DNA from: Pseudomonas bohemica
GTDB taxonomy: Bacteria > Pseudomonadota > Gammaproteobacteria > Pseudomonadales > Pseudomonadaceae
Length of the DNA: 64,000 bases
Direction of reading: 5' to 3'
Assembly: GCF_002934685.1 (NCBI RefSeq)
Contig: NZ_NKHL01000120.1
Span: forward strand, 199,410-263,409
Positions 8,185-17,300 of the stretch are shown here, one piece after another. Positions within the stretch are counted from its first letter, which is position 1, and each line of letters opens with the position of its first letter. A program made the translations under genes and the position numbers. Below the pieces are notes generated by a model that was not told where the DNA came from, searched no databases, and was given only the letters and a program-made list of their open reading frames with translations.

Positions 8185-8904
8185 TCAACTCAGCTGGAGA
8201 AACGCTTTCAAATAGGTATGTGGAGCATCGTCCGGGTCGATCGGCAGCTGAAACTTCGCCCCCAGGTAGTGCGCGCTGAACACATCCAGATACGCATCCA
8301 GTACCCCGGCCGCCTGCCGATCGTCTGCCAGCTCCAGGCACAACGCCGCGACCTCGGCGGTGCAGAAGTGATCGTCGCGTTTCGAACGGCGCAGGCGATA
8401 ACGCGACATCTGCTCCGGCGCGAGACTCAACACCGGCAGTCGATCCAGATACGGGCTCTTGCGGAACATCTTGCGCGCTTCCGGCCAGGTCGCGTCGAGC
8501 AGGACAAACAGCGGGCGCTTGCCCGACTCCAGCTTGACCTCGGTCACCACGCGTTCTGCGGCGACGAACTCGCCGGGGAACACGATATAAGGCTGCCACC
8601 GCGGATCGTTCAGCAGTGCGGGCAGCTTTTCATCCACCTCGGTGCGTGACCAGCTGAAGGCTTCGGTGTCCTTGATCACGTCGGCAATCAACCAGCCCGT
8701 GTTGGTGGGCTTGAGCGGCTCGGTGTCATACATCAACAGGCAGACCGCCGACCTGGCCGCAACAGTCGGTTTCCACGCGCATAGACAATAACTTTCAATC
8801 ACCCGACATCCGGAGCAACGCGGTGCACGGGAGCCACGGGCGACGAAAGGCCTGGTGCTGCGGGCCAGCCGTTCGGCTCGCAGACGCGAGACAGCGTGGC
8901 TCAT
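8185..8904 (-). CDS. DTW-domain tRNA-uridine aminocarboxypropyltransferase
   Basis: DTW-domain proteins (E. coli TapT/YfiP) transfer the 3-amino-3-carboxypropyl group of SAM to U47 of tRNA, giving acp3U. A Cys cluster CSGCxxxxxYCLC (Cys30, 33, 40, 42) and the defining DATWPEARKM motif (from residue 137) are both present. I chose the ATG at 8902-8904, giving 239 residues; the frame is open to 9021 but the extra N-terminus does not resemble the family and no start has a strong ribosome binding site. It corresponds by neighbourhood to PA3606. Confidence 0.85.
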   Translation of the reverse strand: MSHAVSRLRAERLARSTRPFVARGSRAPRCSGCRVIESYCLCAWKPTVAARSAVCLLMYDTEPLKPTNTGWLIADVIKDTEAFSWSRTEVDEKLPALLNDPRWQPYIVFPGEFVAAERVVTEVKLESGKRPLFVLLDATWPEARKMFRKSPYLDRLPVLSLAPEQMSRYRLRRSKRDDHFCTAEVAALCLELADDRQAAGVLDAYLDVFSAHYLGAKFQLPIDPDDAPHTYLKAFLQLS

Positions 8905-9122
8905 GAGGCGTAGCACCTGCACGACGGCATCGGGCAACAGAGAGGAAGCGACACGAGAAACATCCGGCGGCAAAAAGACGGCGCAGTCTATCAGAGCGGC
9001 CGAGTCTCTGGTCTCCGCCAAGGCGACTCACCTATACTGCTTGGCCTTGAAAGCCCCAAGTCACCAGTGAACGCCAGCGGTCGCAACCGGTCCAACGACG
9101 TTCACTGCCCCAGGAGAGTCTA

Positions 9123-9548
9123 ATGCTGCGCCTTATCGCCCCTACCCTCACGCTTTTGCTCGTCGCTCCGCTGTGCGCCCACGCGGCGTCCAAACAGGAT
9201 TACGAACTGAATAAAGAGCTGGAACAAGTCGCGGCGAAAAGCAACGTCGGAAAGCCAAACGCAATCAGTGAGGACATCCTCGACCAGGGCTACACCGTCG
9301 ACGGGAAAATCCTGATCAACCACCTCAGCGTGCAAGCCGGTCAGGCCGAGCAGATGCGCGAGAACCCTGAGCTGGTCGGTCGTCAGTTGGGCACCAGTGT
9401 CTGCCGCAACTCCGGCTATCGCCAACTGATGGCCAAGGGCGCGACGCTGCGTTACGAATTCCGCGAATACAAGACCGATCGCCCGATCACCACTCAGCAG
9501 ATTACCGCAGCCGATTGCGCCGCCAAACCACCTGTGAAGAAGAAGTAA
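9123..9548 (+). CDS. Secreted protein of the quorum-sensing-regulated virulence factor family (PA3611-like)
   Basis: The 141-residue precursor has a clear signal peptide (MLRLIAPTLTLLLVAPLCAHAA, cleavage near residue 22). The mature part contains two Cys (one in SVCRNSGYRQLM, one in TAADCAAK) that could pair, and a Lys-rich tail. It resembles PA3611 of P. aeruginosa, a small secreted or periplasmic protein described as regulated by quorum sensing; its biochemical role is not known. A CAGGAGAG ribosome binding site precedes the ATG. It sits upstream of the LOG-recX-recA block, as in P. aeruginosa. Confidence 0.75.
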   Translation: MLRLIAPTLTLLLVAPLCAHAASKQDYELNKELEQVAAKSNVGKPNAISEDILDQGYTVDGKILINHLSVQAGQAEQMRENPELVGRQLGTSVCRNSGYRQLMAKGATLRYEFREYKTDRPITTQQITAADCAAKPPVKKK

Positions 9549-9747
9549 CCCGCGCCGTCACGACCCAGTGCGCCGTTGTTGATCCTCGGCGCAACTCGGC
9601 AACCAGCGCCTGAAGATAATAAGAACGCCTGCCGTTCTGACTCAGGCGCCTGATGCACTCCTGCTCCAAAGTCGAATGCCTTCTGCATACAGAATCGCTC
9701 AGGGAGCGATAAAGACCCTGATCGACTTCCAGTCTGACGATTTCCAT
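9502..9747 (-). CDS. Small hypothetical protein, 81 residues
   Basis: I recognise no family. The case for a gene is the excellent ribosome binding site (GGAGGG five bases before the ATG at 9745-9747) and a plausible charged N-terminus, MEIVRLEVDQGLYRSLSDSV. It is Arg-rich and has no membrane segment or signal peptide. Its 3' end overlaps the end of the convergent PA3611-like gene by 47 bp, and the last ~15 residues are read through that gene, which weakens the case. It could be a small DNA- or RNA-binding protein, or a spurious frame. Confidence 0.4.
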   Translation of the reverse strand: MEIVRLEVDQGLYRSLSDSVCRRHSTLEQECIRRLSQNGRRSYYLQALVAELRRGSTTAHWVVTARVTSSSQVVWRRNRLR

Positions 9748-10250
9748 TTCATCCCTCCATGAGTTGGCTGCATTCAACGAACGCTTCGCGAGCTCACCTT
9801 GATGACTTCCAGCCGACGCCTTTCTGAAAGCCTGGATCTCAAGGCTTCAGTACGCGGTAACGCTATCCAGGTTGCAATGCCGTTTACCTTGCCATGTCAT
9901 TCTGTAAATCATAGGCAGGCCCGTAGACGGAGCGGGCCGACGGGCGGGATAACATTCGCCACCTTCAGTAAATTCGCATTGCCAGCATTGATGTTTCGGG
10001 CACATCATCAAGCCATTGGCTTTTTACTAACAGTCATGTTTTCGAGGCAAAAGGGGGTTGCCTGTCACTGTCGCTGCGCTCAATATTTTTTCTTTTCAAC
10101 CAAGGACATAAGCAGAATCAGTGTGGCGTCACCCTGTCGCCAACCGAACCGGACCCTCCGCAGAGAGGGGCTAGCAGCAGCGATGCAGGACGCATCGTGA
10201 CCTCGTCTTACAGGACAGGGTCGTTGATTCTGCAAAAGGAGAAAGTCTGC
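9748..10250. other. Intergenic region, contents unclear
   Basis: About 500 bp with uneven composition, including an AT-rich patch near 10080-10110. A plus-strand frame (9799-10200) spans much of it but has no ribosome binding site and no protein-like composition. The promoter of the LOG-family gene must lie here; an untranslated RNA cannot be excluded. Confidence 0.4.
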
Positions 10251-11369
10251 ATGCCTTACGTACCCAATGATGTGCTGTCCCGTCACTTCCAGAGCAACGG
10301 AATCGACCTCAGCAAGATTGATGAACAACTCAACCTCATTGCACCCAACAGCCCCAACCTCCCGCTTTACCGCGACATGATGCTGACCGTCCTTCGCATG
10401 GCCCAGGACGATCGCAACCGCTGGAATGCCAAGATCACCCTCCAAGCCCTGCGCGAACTGGACAATGCCTTTCGCGTGCTCGAACAATTCCGCGGCCGTC
10501 GCAAGGTCACGGTGTTCGGCTCTGCCCGCACGCCGATCGAACATCCGATGTACGCTCTGGCCCGCGAGCTCGGCAGAAAACTCGCCGCAGCCGAGCTGAT
10601 GGTCATCACCGGTGCCGGCGGCGGGATCATGGCCGCCGCCCATGAAGGCGCGGGGCTGGATTACAGCCTTGGGTTTAACATCACATTGCCCTTCGAACAG
10701 CATGCCAATGCCACAGTCGATGGCACCGGCAACCTGCTGCCCTTCCACTTCTTCTTTACTCGCAAGCTGTTCTTCGTCAAGGAAGCCGATGCACTGGTGC
10801 TGTGCCCCGGTGGTTTCGGCACGCTGGATGAGGCGCTGGAAGTATTGACCCTGATCCAGACCGGCAAAAGCCCGCTGGTGCCGATCGTTCTGTTGGATGC
10901 ACCGGGTGGTACGTTCTGGCAGGGCGCACTGAGTTTCATCAAGAATGAGCTGGAGACCAATCGCTATATCCTCGCCACCGACATGAACCTGCTCAAGCTG
11001 GTCTATAGCGCAGATGAAGCGGTAGCGCAGATCAACCAGTTCTACAGCAACTTCCATTCAAGCCGCTGGCTGAAGAACACCTTCGTGATCCGGATGCATC
11101 ATGCGCTTAGCGAAACAGCCTTGGCCCATCTGCAGCATGCATTCGCTGATCTGCGTCTGAGCGATGATTTTCATCAGTACGGGCATCAGGACGCGCACGA
11201 TGAAGAGCAGTTCAGCCACTTGACCCGACTCGCATTCAAGTTCAATGGCCGCGATCATGGGCGTCTGCGGGCATTGGTTGATTACATCAATCTGAGCGAG
11301 AACTGGGCGAAGCCGGTTCAGGCTCAACAGGCCCATGGGCGCGAGCCGTTGCAGACGACTTGCCCTTAA
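10251..11369 (+). CDS. LOG-family protein (TIGR00730, cytokinin riboside phosphoribohydrolase-like)
   Basis: The 372-residue protein contains a Rossmann-type LOG domain (about residues 84-260) with GSAR (90-93), the Gly-rich ITGAGGGIMAAAHEGA and the hallmark PGGFGTLDE (186-194) that forms the nucleotide monophosphate site. LOG proteins cleave nucleoside 5'-monophosphates to a base and ribose 5-phosphate; the natural bacterial substrate is often unclear. It is longer than plant-type LOG enzymes, with N- and C-terminal extensions of roughly 80 and 110 residues. The ATG at 10251 follows AAAGGAGAAAG. It faces recX across a REP pair, matching PA3615. Confidence 0.85.
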   Translation: MPYVPNDVLSRHFQSNGIDLSKIDEQLNLIAPNSPNLPLYRDMMLTVLRMAQDDRNRWNAKITLQALRELDNAFRVLEQFRGRRKVTVFGSARTPIEHPMYALARELGRKLAAAELMVITGAGGGIMAAAHEGAGLDYSLGFNITLPFEQHANATVDGTGNLLPFHFFFTRKLFFVKEADALVLCPGGFGTLDEALEVLTLIQTGKSPLVPIVLLDAPGGTFWQGALSFIKNELETNRYILATDMNLLKLVYSADEAVAQINQFYSNFHSSRWLKNTFVIRMHHALSETALAHLQHAFADLRLSDDFHQYGHQDAHDEEQFSHLTRLAFKFNGRDHGRLRALVDYINLSENWAKPVQAQQAHGREPLQTTCP

Positions 11370-11381
11370 TGTTGCAGATCC

Positions 11382-11475
11382 CCTGTAGCCGCACGGCTTG
11401 CCGACGGTGGCGGTGTGTCAGCCATATCTTCATAGCTGACACACCACCACCGTCGATAAGCCGTGCTGCCACAGG
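11382..11475. repeat. Paired REP elements forming a long hairpin
   Basis: Two ~41-bp inverted arms (11382-11422 and 11435-11475) share CCTGT, GCACGGCTT, CGACGGTGG and GTGTGTCAGC with their complements and surround a 12-nt loop. This is a REP doublet placed between convergent genes (the LOG gene and recX), where it could also end transcription. Confidence 0.8.
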
Positions 11476-11490
11476 TATTTACAGTAATCG

Positions 11491-11961
11491 TTAGTAATCA
11501 TCCCCACCCTTGCCACTGAGCAACCGGCTAATGAGCTCCGGCGGGTAGCCGCGATAGCTCAGAAACCTCATCTGCTGACCTCGCTCGCGCGCATCCTTGG
11601 GCAACTGCCCTCCAAACTTGCGCTGCCAGGACTCTTCCAGCTTTTCTCGCCAGTCAACTCCGCATTCGCGAAGCGCCAGTTCAATATCCGCCCGCTGCAA
11701 TCCACGCTGACCCAGCTCTTCGCGAATACGCAAAGGACCATAGCCAGAACGGGCACGGTAGGAAACGAAGCTTTCGAGGTAACGGGATTCGGACAGCAGC
11801 CCCTCGTCCGTGAGACGGTCGAGAGCGGCTTCGATCAATTCAGGCGGAGCGCCGCGCTGACGCAGTTTACGCGTCAGCTCGACTCGACCGTGCTCGCGAC
11901 GTGCGAGCAGATCCATTGCGGTACGCCGTACGGCGACAGGCGTATCAAGCACTATCGACAT
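11491..11961 (-). CDS. recX: RecA regulator RecX
   Basis: RecX caps RecA filaments and blocks their extension, limiting recombinase and SOS activity. The 156-residue protein has the three-helix repeats of the family: AMDLLARREHGRVELTRKL at the start, GYGPLRIREELGQRG in the middle, and RFLSYRGYPPELISRLL at the end. It starts 11 bp downstream of the recA stop and is presumably cotranscribed with it from the LexA-controlled promoter. Confidence 0.95.
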   Translation of the reverse strand: MSIVLDTPVAVRRTAMDLLARREHGRVELTRKLRQRGAPPELIEAALDRLTDEGLLSESRYLESFVSYRARSGYGPLRIREELGQRGLQRADIELALRECGVDWREKLEESWQRKFGGQLPKDARERGQQMRFLSYRGYPPELISRLLSGKGGDDY

Positions 11962-11971
11962 GACTGCAAGG

Positions 11972-13033
11972 TCAGATGTCGGCGTCTTCGACTTCAGCTA
12001 CGTCGTCTTCGGCTACGCGAGACGATTGAGCTTTGACATCAGGTGCTGCAGTCAGCAGTTTTTCGCGGATTTGCTTCTCCAGGGTCGCGCCGATTTCCGG
12101 GTTGTCCTGCAGGAACTTGGCCGAGTTGGCTTTACCCTGACCAATCTTGTTGCCTTGGTAGCTGTACCAGGCACCGGATTTCTCCAGCAGACCGTGCAGC
12201 ACGCCCAGGTCGATGATCTCGCCGTTACGATAGATGCCCTTGCCGTACAGAATCTGGAATTCAGCCTGACGGAACGGAGGAGCAACCTTGTTCTTGACGA
12301 CCTTGACGCGAGTTTCGCTGCCGACCACTTCGTCGCCATCTTTAACCGCGCCGGTACGGCGGATGTCCAGACGAACCGAGGCGTAGAACTTCAGCGCGTT
12401 ACCACCTGTGGTGGTTTCCGGGCTGCCGAACATGACGCCGATCTTCATACGGATCTGGTTAATGAAGATGACCAGGCAGTTGGCGTTCTTGATGTTACCG
12501 GTGATCTTACGCAGCGCCTGAGACATCAGACGAGCCTGCAGGCCGACGTGCATGTCGCCCATTTCGCCTTCGATTTCAGCTTTTGGTACCAGCGCGGCCA
12601 CGGAGTCTACGACGATGACGTCGATGGCGTTGGAGCGCACCAGCATGTCGGTGATCTCCAGAGCCTGCTCACCCGTGTCCGGCTGCGATACCAGCAGGTC
12701 GTCGACATTGACGCCCAGTTTGCCGGCGTACTCAGGGTCGAGGGCGTGCTCGGCGTCGACGAACGCACAGGTGGCGCCCATCTTTTGAGCTTCGGCGATG
12801 ACCGACAGAGTCATGGTGGTTTTACCGGAAGACTCGGGACCGTAGATTTCAACGATCCGGCCTTTTGGCAGGCCGCCGATACCCAGCGCGATATCGAGCC
12901 CCAGAGAGCCGGTGGAGATAGCAGGAATAGCCTGGCGGTCATGGTCACCCATGCGCATCACGGCGCCTTTGCCGAATTGACGCTCGATCTGACCCAAGGC
13001 CGCAGCCAAGGCTTTCTTCTTGTTGTCGTCCAT
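11972..13033 (-). CDS. recA: Recombinase RecA
   Basis: RecA polymerises on single-stranded DNA, catalyses strand exchange and triggers LexA self-cleavage. The 353-residue protein has Walker A GPESSGKT (65-72), Walker B VIVVDSVAAL, and loop L2 MFGSPETTTGGNALKFYASVR region, followed by an acidic C-terminal tail (EDDVAEVEDADI). The ATG is preceded by GAGAGGACTTCA, a good ribosome binding site. A LexA box lies 43 bp upstream. Confidence 0.98.
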   Translation of the reverse strand: MDDNKKKALAAALGQIERQFGKGAVMRMGDHDRQAIPAISTGSLGLDIALGIGGLPKGRIVEIYGPESSGKTTMTLSVIAEAQKMGATCAFVDAEHALDPEYAGKLGVNVDDLLVSQPDTGEQALEITDMLVRSNAIDVIVVDSVAALVPKAEIEGEMGDMHVGLQARLMSQALRKITGNIKNANCLVIFINQIRMKIGVMFGSPETTTGGNALKFYASVRLDIRRTGAVKDGDEVVGSETRVKVVKNKVAPPFRQAEFQILYGKGIYRNGEIIDLGVLHGLLEKSGAWYSYQGNKIGQGKANSAKFLQDNPEIGATLEKQIREKLLTAAPDVKAQSSRVAEDDVAEVEDADI

Positions 13034-13075
13034 TGAAGTCCTCTCGTAATCGGTTAGGCCTGACGGCCGATATAA

Positions 13076-13091
13076 CTGTATAAGTAGACAG
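13076..13091. promoter_or_regulatory. LexA (SOS) box of recA
   Basis: CTGTATAAGTAGACAG is a CTG-N10-CAG palindrome matching the gammaproteobacterial LexA consensus. It lies 43-58 bp before the recA start codon, where it would overlap the promoter. recA and recX should be induced by DNA damage; pncC upstream is on the same strand but lies on the far side of the box. Confidence 0.9.
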
Positions 13092-13118
13092 TATTATTCC
13101 ACAGGGTTGCGCGCGCGC

Positions 13119-13619
13119 CTACCCCCGATTTGGTATTTCTCCGCGAGTGAGCTGGACCAGCCCTTCTAGCGCGGCCTTCACCGTTTGTCGGCGTACCGCG
13201 TCGCGGTCTCCGGCGAACTGGAAGCGCTCGGCAATCAGCTGTGCGGCTGCACCCCAGCAAATCCATACGGTTCCGACTGGTTTGTCCGCGGAACCGCCGT
13301 CAGGGCCAGCCACGCCGCTGACCGCAACCGAGTATCGCGCCGTGCTCTTGGCCTGAGCGCCACGCGCCATGGCCTCGACCACTTCCCGACTGACGGCACC
13401 GACTCGATCGAACAACTGCTCCGGCACATTCAGCTGCTGCGTCTTCTGCCGATTGGAATAGGTGACGTAACCGGCTTCGAACCAGGCCGAGCTGCCGGGG
13501 ATACGCGTGACGGCTTCAGCGATGCCGCCACCGGTGCAGGATTCGGCCGTGCTGACCTGCGCCTGGGTTTCCAGCAAGCGTTGACCCAAAGTAGCGGCCA
13601 GTTGAGTAATGTCGTCCAC
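13119..13619 (-). CDS. pncC: Nicotinamide-nucleotide amidase PncC (CinA C-terminal domain type)
   Basis: PncC deamidates NMN to nicotinate mononucleotide in NAD recycling. The 166-residue protein is a stand-alone CinA C-terminal domain with STAESCTGGGIAEAV near the N-terminus (active-site Ser region), AGYVTYSN, and SGVAGPDGGSADKPVGTVW. I chose the GTG at 13617-13619, which follows ACGGAGGG by 5 bases; longer frames upstream run through unrelated sequence. Its neighbour order before recA is standard in Pseudomonas. Confidence 0.9.
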   Translation of the reverse strand: MDDITQLAATLGQRLLETQAQVSTAESCTGGGIAEAVTRIPGSSAWFEAGYVTYSNRQKTQQLNVPEQLFDRVGAVSREVVEAMARGAQAKSTARYSVAVSGVAGPDGGSADKPVGTVWICWGAAAQLIAERFQFAGDRDAVRRQTVKAALEGLVQLTRGEIPNRG

Positions 13620-13737
13620 AGAACCCTCCGTAACATTCAAACGCTGCGTAACATGCAAGCAATAGACACACGCTACACGAGCGCAACGCATGCGCAAGGC
13701 AGGGCGGTCTGGATCGGGACCGCGCCTGCGGCGTGAT

Positions 13738-13890
13738 CTATGCGGGCTCCGGTTGTTTTTCAGGCTCCGGCCTCTCTTTAGGGCAGGGCTTTCTGACTGT
13801 TTCGACGATGGTTTCCCGAGGACGCTTTTTGGCCTCCTCAAGCGTGATGAAACGCCCGTTGGTTGAATCCCTTCCGCGTTTACGTCGCAT
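13738..13890 (-). CDS. Small charged protein, 50 residues
   Basis: A compact ORF that starts MRRKRGRDSTNGRFITLEEA and ends in a Glu/Lys/Pro-rich tail (KERPEPEKQPEPA). AGGAGC five bases before the ATG gives a strong ribosome binding site. The N-terminus is strongly basic with an NGRFIT segment like the DSKSGRF stretch of small conserved Pseudomonas proteins of unknown function. No membrane segment is present, so any transporter label from automated annotation would be wrong. It lies between pncC and the divergent mutS. Confidence 0.6.
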   Translation of the reverse strand: MRRKRGRDSTNGRFITLEEAKKRPRETIVETVRKPCPKERPEPEKQPEPA

Positions 13891-14142
13891 AAAAAGCTCC
13901 TGTTTAGAAGATGCTGCCCGGAATCGGACAGTTGCCCCGACATCCTAGACAGCTAAACGGTCTTTTTGTCGATCCGGAAACGAGCGGTGACGAATAAGCC
14001 GGAACTGCGGCCAGCGAACGTGCGTGGTAACCTTGCGCCCATCGCAAAAGCAATCGGATCTGACGTCGGCCCACGTAGGTGGTATTCCACGCAGCACTCT
14101 CCCACTTTCCCAAACCTCCCAACGAATTTGCCTAAATAACTG

Positions 14143-16722
14143 ATGAATAAAGCAATTTCCGATCTCTCTTCACACACGCCGATGATGCAGCAGTACTGGA
14201 AGCTGAAAAACCAGCATCCGGACCAGTTGATGTTCTACCGCATGGGCGACTTCTACGAGATTTTCTACGAAGACGCCAAAAAGGCCGCCAAGCTGCTGGA
14301 CATCACCCTGACCGCGCGCGGCCAGTCCGCAGGCCAGAGCATCCCCATGTGCGGCATTCCTTATCATGCCGCCGAGGGTTATCTGGGCAAGCTGGTGAAG
14401 TTGGGCGAGTCGGTGGTGATCTGTGAGCAGATTGGCGATCCGGCCACCAGCAAAGGCCCGGTCGAACGTCAGGTGGTGCGCATCATCACGCCAGGTACCG
14501 TGAGCGATGAAGCACTGCTCGACGAACGTCGCGACAACCTGATCGCCGCCGTGCTGGGGGATGAGCGCCTGTTCGGCCTGGCCGTGCTGGACATCACCAG
14601 CGGCAACTTCACCGTCCAGGAGATCAAGGGCTGGGAGAACCTGCTGGCCGAACTCGAGCGCATCAACCCGGTTGAATTGCTGATTCCGGATGATTGGCCA
14701 CAAGGGCTGCCTGCCGAAAAGCGCCGTGGCTCACGTCGTCGCGCGCCATGGGATTTCGAGCGGGATTCGGGGCACAAGAGCTTGTGTCAGCAGTTTTCGA
14801 CCCAGGACCTCAAAGGCTTCGGCTGTGAAGCCCTGACCCTTGCCATCGGCGCAGCCGGCTGCCTGCTGGGTTACGCCAAGGAAACGCAGCGCACCGCCCT
14901 GCCCCACTTGCGCAGCCTGCGTCACGAGCGCATGGATGACACGGTGATCCTCGACGGCGCCAGTCGCCGCAACCTGGAGTTGGACACCAACCTGGCCGGC
15001 GGGCGCGACAACACCCTGCAATCGGTAATGGACCGCTGCCAGACTGCCATGGCGACTCGTCTGCTGACTCGCTGGCTGAACCGCCCGCTGCGCGATTTGA
15101 AAGTGCTGCAGGCCCGCCAGGAATCGATCGGCTGTTTCCTCGAACGCTACCGTTTCGAACATCTGCAGCCGCAGCTCAAGGAAATTGGCGATATCGAGCG
15201 AATCCTCGCGCGCATCGGTCTGCGCAATGCTCGCCCGCGCGATCTGGCGCGCCTGCGTGACGCCCTTGGCGCGCTGCCGGAACTGCAAGTGGCGCTGGCC
15301 GAACTCGAGGCCCCGCATATTCAGCAACTGGCGAAAACGGCCGGTACTTACCCGGAACTCGCCGATCTGTTGCAACGGGCGATCATCGACAACCCACCTG
15401 CGGTCATCCGTGACGGCGGCGTGCTGAAGACCGGTTATGACGGCGAACTGGACGAACTGCTGTCGTTGAGCGAGAACGCCGGTCAGTTTCTGATCGACCT
15501 GGAAACCCGCGAAAAGGCCCGCACCGGCCTGGCCAACCTCAAGGTCGGCTACAACCGAGTACACGGCTACTTCATCGAATTACCGAGCAAGCAGGCCGAG
15601 CAGGCGCCCGCCGATTACATTCGCCGCCAGACCCTCAAGGGTGCCGAGCGGTTCATTACCCCTGAGCTCAAGGAATTCGAAGACAAGGCGCTGTCGGCCA
15701 AGAGTCGCGCTCTGGCTCGGGAAAAGATGCTTTACGAGGCGTTGTTGGAAGACCTCATCGGTCATCTGGCGCCCCTGCAGGACACCGCTGCTGCGCTGGC
15801 CGAACTGGATGTACTGAGCAACCTGGCCGAGCGCGCGCTGAATCTGGATCTGAACCGCCCGCGCTTCACCGATGAGCCTTGCATGCGCATCGAGCAAGGT
15901 CGTCATCCGGTGGTTGAACAGGTCCTGACATCGCCCTTCGTGGCCAATGACCTGGACCTGAATGACAACACCCGCATGCTGGTGATCACCGGCCCCAACA
16001 TGGGCGGTAAATCCACCTACATGCGCCAGACCGCGCTGATCGTGCTGCTGGCTCACATCGGCAGTTTCGTTCCGGCTGCCAGTTGCGAGCTCTCACTGGT
16101 CGACCGCATCTTCACCCGTATCGGCTCCAGCGACGACCTGGCAGGCGGGCGCTCGACGTTCATGGTGGAAATGAGCGAAACGGCGAACATCCTGCACAAC
16201 GCCACGGACAAGAGCCTGGTGCTGATGGACGAAGTCGGGCGCGGCACCAGCACGTTCGACGGCTTGTCCCTGGCGTGGGCTGCGGCAGAATGTCTCGCCC
16301 AGCTACGCGCTTACACGTTGTTCGCCACGCATTATTTCGAGCTGACCGTGTTGCCGGAGAGCGAGCCGCTGGTGGCGAATGTGCACCTCAATGCCACCGA
16401 ACACAACGAACGCATCGTGTTCCTGCACCGGGTGCTGCCGGGACCTGCCAGTCAGAGCTACGGCCTGGCCGTGGCCCAGCTGGCGGGGGTTCCAGGCAAG
16501 GTGATCACCCGTGCCAAGGAGCATCTGCAGCGCCTTGAAACCACCAGCCTGCCCCATGAGCAGCCCAAACCCAAGCCCGGCAAAGCGTCGGCACCGCAGC
16601 AGGCCGACATGTTCGCAAGCCTGCCGCACCCGGTGCTGGAAGAATTGTCGAAGCTGAAGATCGACGACATGACGCCTCGTCAGGCGATCGAATTGTTATA
16701 TGGACTGCAAAACCGGATCTAA
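14143..16722 (+). CDS. mutS: DNA mismatch repair protein MutS
   Basis: MutS recognises mismatches and small loops and recruits MutL. The 859-residue protein has the mismatch-intercalating F-x-E motif (Phe37-Tyr-Glu39 in GDFYEIF), connector and lever domains, and the C-terminal ATPase with Walker A GPNMGGKST (near residue 615), Walker B LVLMDEVGRGTST and the ATHYFEL motif, ending with the helix-turn-helix and a short tail. Full length. The ATG at 14143 gives the usual N-terminus. Confidence 0.97.
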   Translation: MNKAISDLSSHTPMMQQYWKLKNQHPDQLMFYRMGDFYEIFYEDAKKAAKLLDITLTARGQSAGQSIPMCGIPYHAAEGYLGKLVKLGESVVICEQIGDPATSKGPVERQVVRIITPGTVSDEALLDERRDNLIAAVLGDERLFGLAVLDITSGNFTVQEIKGWENLLAELERINPVELLIPDDWPQGLPAEKRRGSRRRAPWDFERDSGHKSLCQQFSTQDLKGFGCEALTLAIGAAGCLLGYAKETQRTALPHLRSLRHERMDDTVILDGASRRNLELDTNLAGGRDNTLQSVMDRCQTAMATRLLTRWLNRPLRDLKVLQARQESIGCFLERYRFEHLQPQLKEIGDIERILARIGLRNARPRDLARLRDALGALPELQVALAELEAPHIQQLAKTAGTYPELADLLQRAIIDNPPAVIRDGGVLKTGYDGELDELLSLSENAGQFLIDLETREKARTGLANLKVGYNRVHGYFIELPSKQAEQAPADYIRRQTLKGAERFITPELKEFEDKALSAKSRALAREKMLYEALLEDLIGHLAPLQDTAAALAELDVLSNLAERALNLDLNRPRFTDEPCMRIEQGRHPVVEQVLTSPFVANDLDLNDNTRMLVITGPNMGGKSTYMRQTALIVLLAHIGSFVPAASCELSLVDRIFTRIGSSDDLAGGRSTFMVEMSETANILHNATDKSLVLMDEVGRGTSTFDGLSLAWAAAECLAQLRAYTLFATHYFELTVLPESEPLVANVHLNATEHNERIVFLHRVLPGPASQSYGLAVAQLAGVPGKVITRAKEHLQRLETTSLPHEQPKPKPGKASAPQQADMFASLPHPVLEELSKLKIDDMTPRQAIELLYGLQNRI

Positions 16723-16951
16723 CGGTATCGGCAACAAGCTGTTAGAATCCCGCGCGGTTTGGGAACGGTACGGCCGCTAGCCTGGCTGTATGAGATCCGA
16801 GCCGCGTTCGAACATGGCGAACCAAGCCAGCTTTCGTGTCCTTTCGATAGAGGGCTGGAGTGACTGTGTTCTGAATGGCCCGGGAACGATCCCAACCGAG
16901 CAACCCTGACGTGAAGGGCTCTGCTGCCGCCGCCTGAGGAGAAAATTAGAA

Positions 16952-17275
16952 ATGACCTTCGTCGTCACCGACAACTGCATCAAGTGCAAGTACACCGACT
17001 GCGTAGAAGTCTGTCCGGTGGACTGCTTTTACGAAGGCCCGAATTTCCTGGTGATTCACCCGGACGAGTGCATCGATTGCGCGCTTTGCGAGCCTGAGTG
17101 CCCTGCTACCGCAATTTTCTCGGAAGACGAGATTCCTGCCGGCATGGAGAACTTCATCGAACTCAACGCTGAGCTGGCTGACATCTGGCCCAACATCACC
17201 GAGCGCAAAGATGCGCTGCCGGATGCTGAAGAGTGGGATGGCAAGCCTGGCAAGATCGCTGATCTGGAGCGTTAA
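16952..17275 (+). CDS. fdxA: 7Fe ferredoxin FdxA (3Fe-4S/4Fe-4S)
   Basis: This 107-residue ferredoxin resembles Azotobacter ferredoxin I. Cys9, 17, 21 and 25 lie in the N-terminal half, with an extra Cys12, and Cys40, 43, 46 and 50 form CIDCALCEPECP; together they bind one 3Fe-4S and one 4Fe-4S cluster. A ~55-residue C-terminal extension is typical. The GAGGAG ribosome binding site precedes the ATG. The mutS-fdxA-rpoS neighbourhood is characteristic of Pseudomonas. Confidence 0.95.
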   Translation: MTFVVTDNCIKCKYTDCVEVCPVDCFYEGPNFLVIHPDECIDCALCEPECPATAIFSEDEIPAGMENFIELNAELADIWPNITERKDALPDAEEWDGKPGKIADLER

Positions 17276-17300
17276 GCTCCCGCGCGATGCCAGTACACGC

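Noticed and set aside
9799..10200. 133-codon plus-strand frame before the LOG-family gene
   Set aside because: No ribosome binding site, unusual composition, and no recognisable protein sequence.
11960..13036. 358-codon plus-strand frame
   Set aside because: Antisense shadow of recA.
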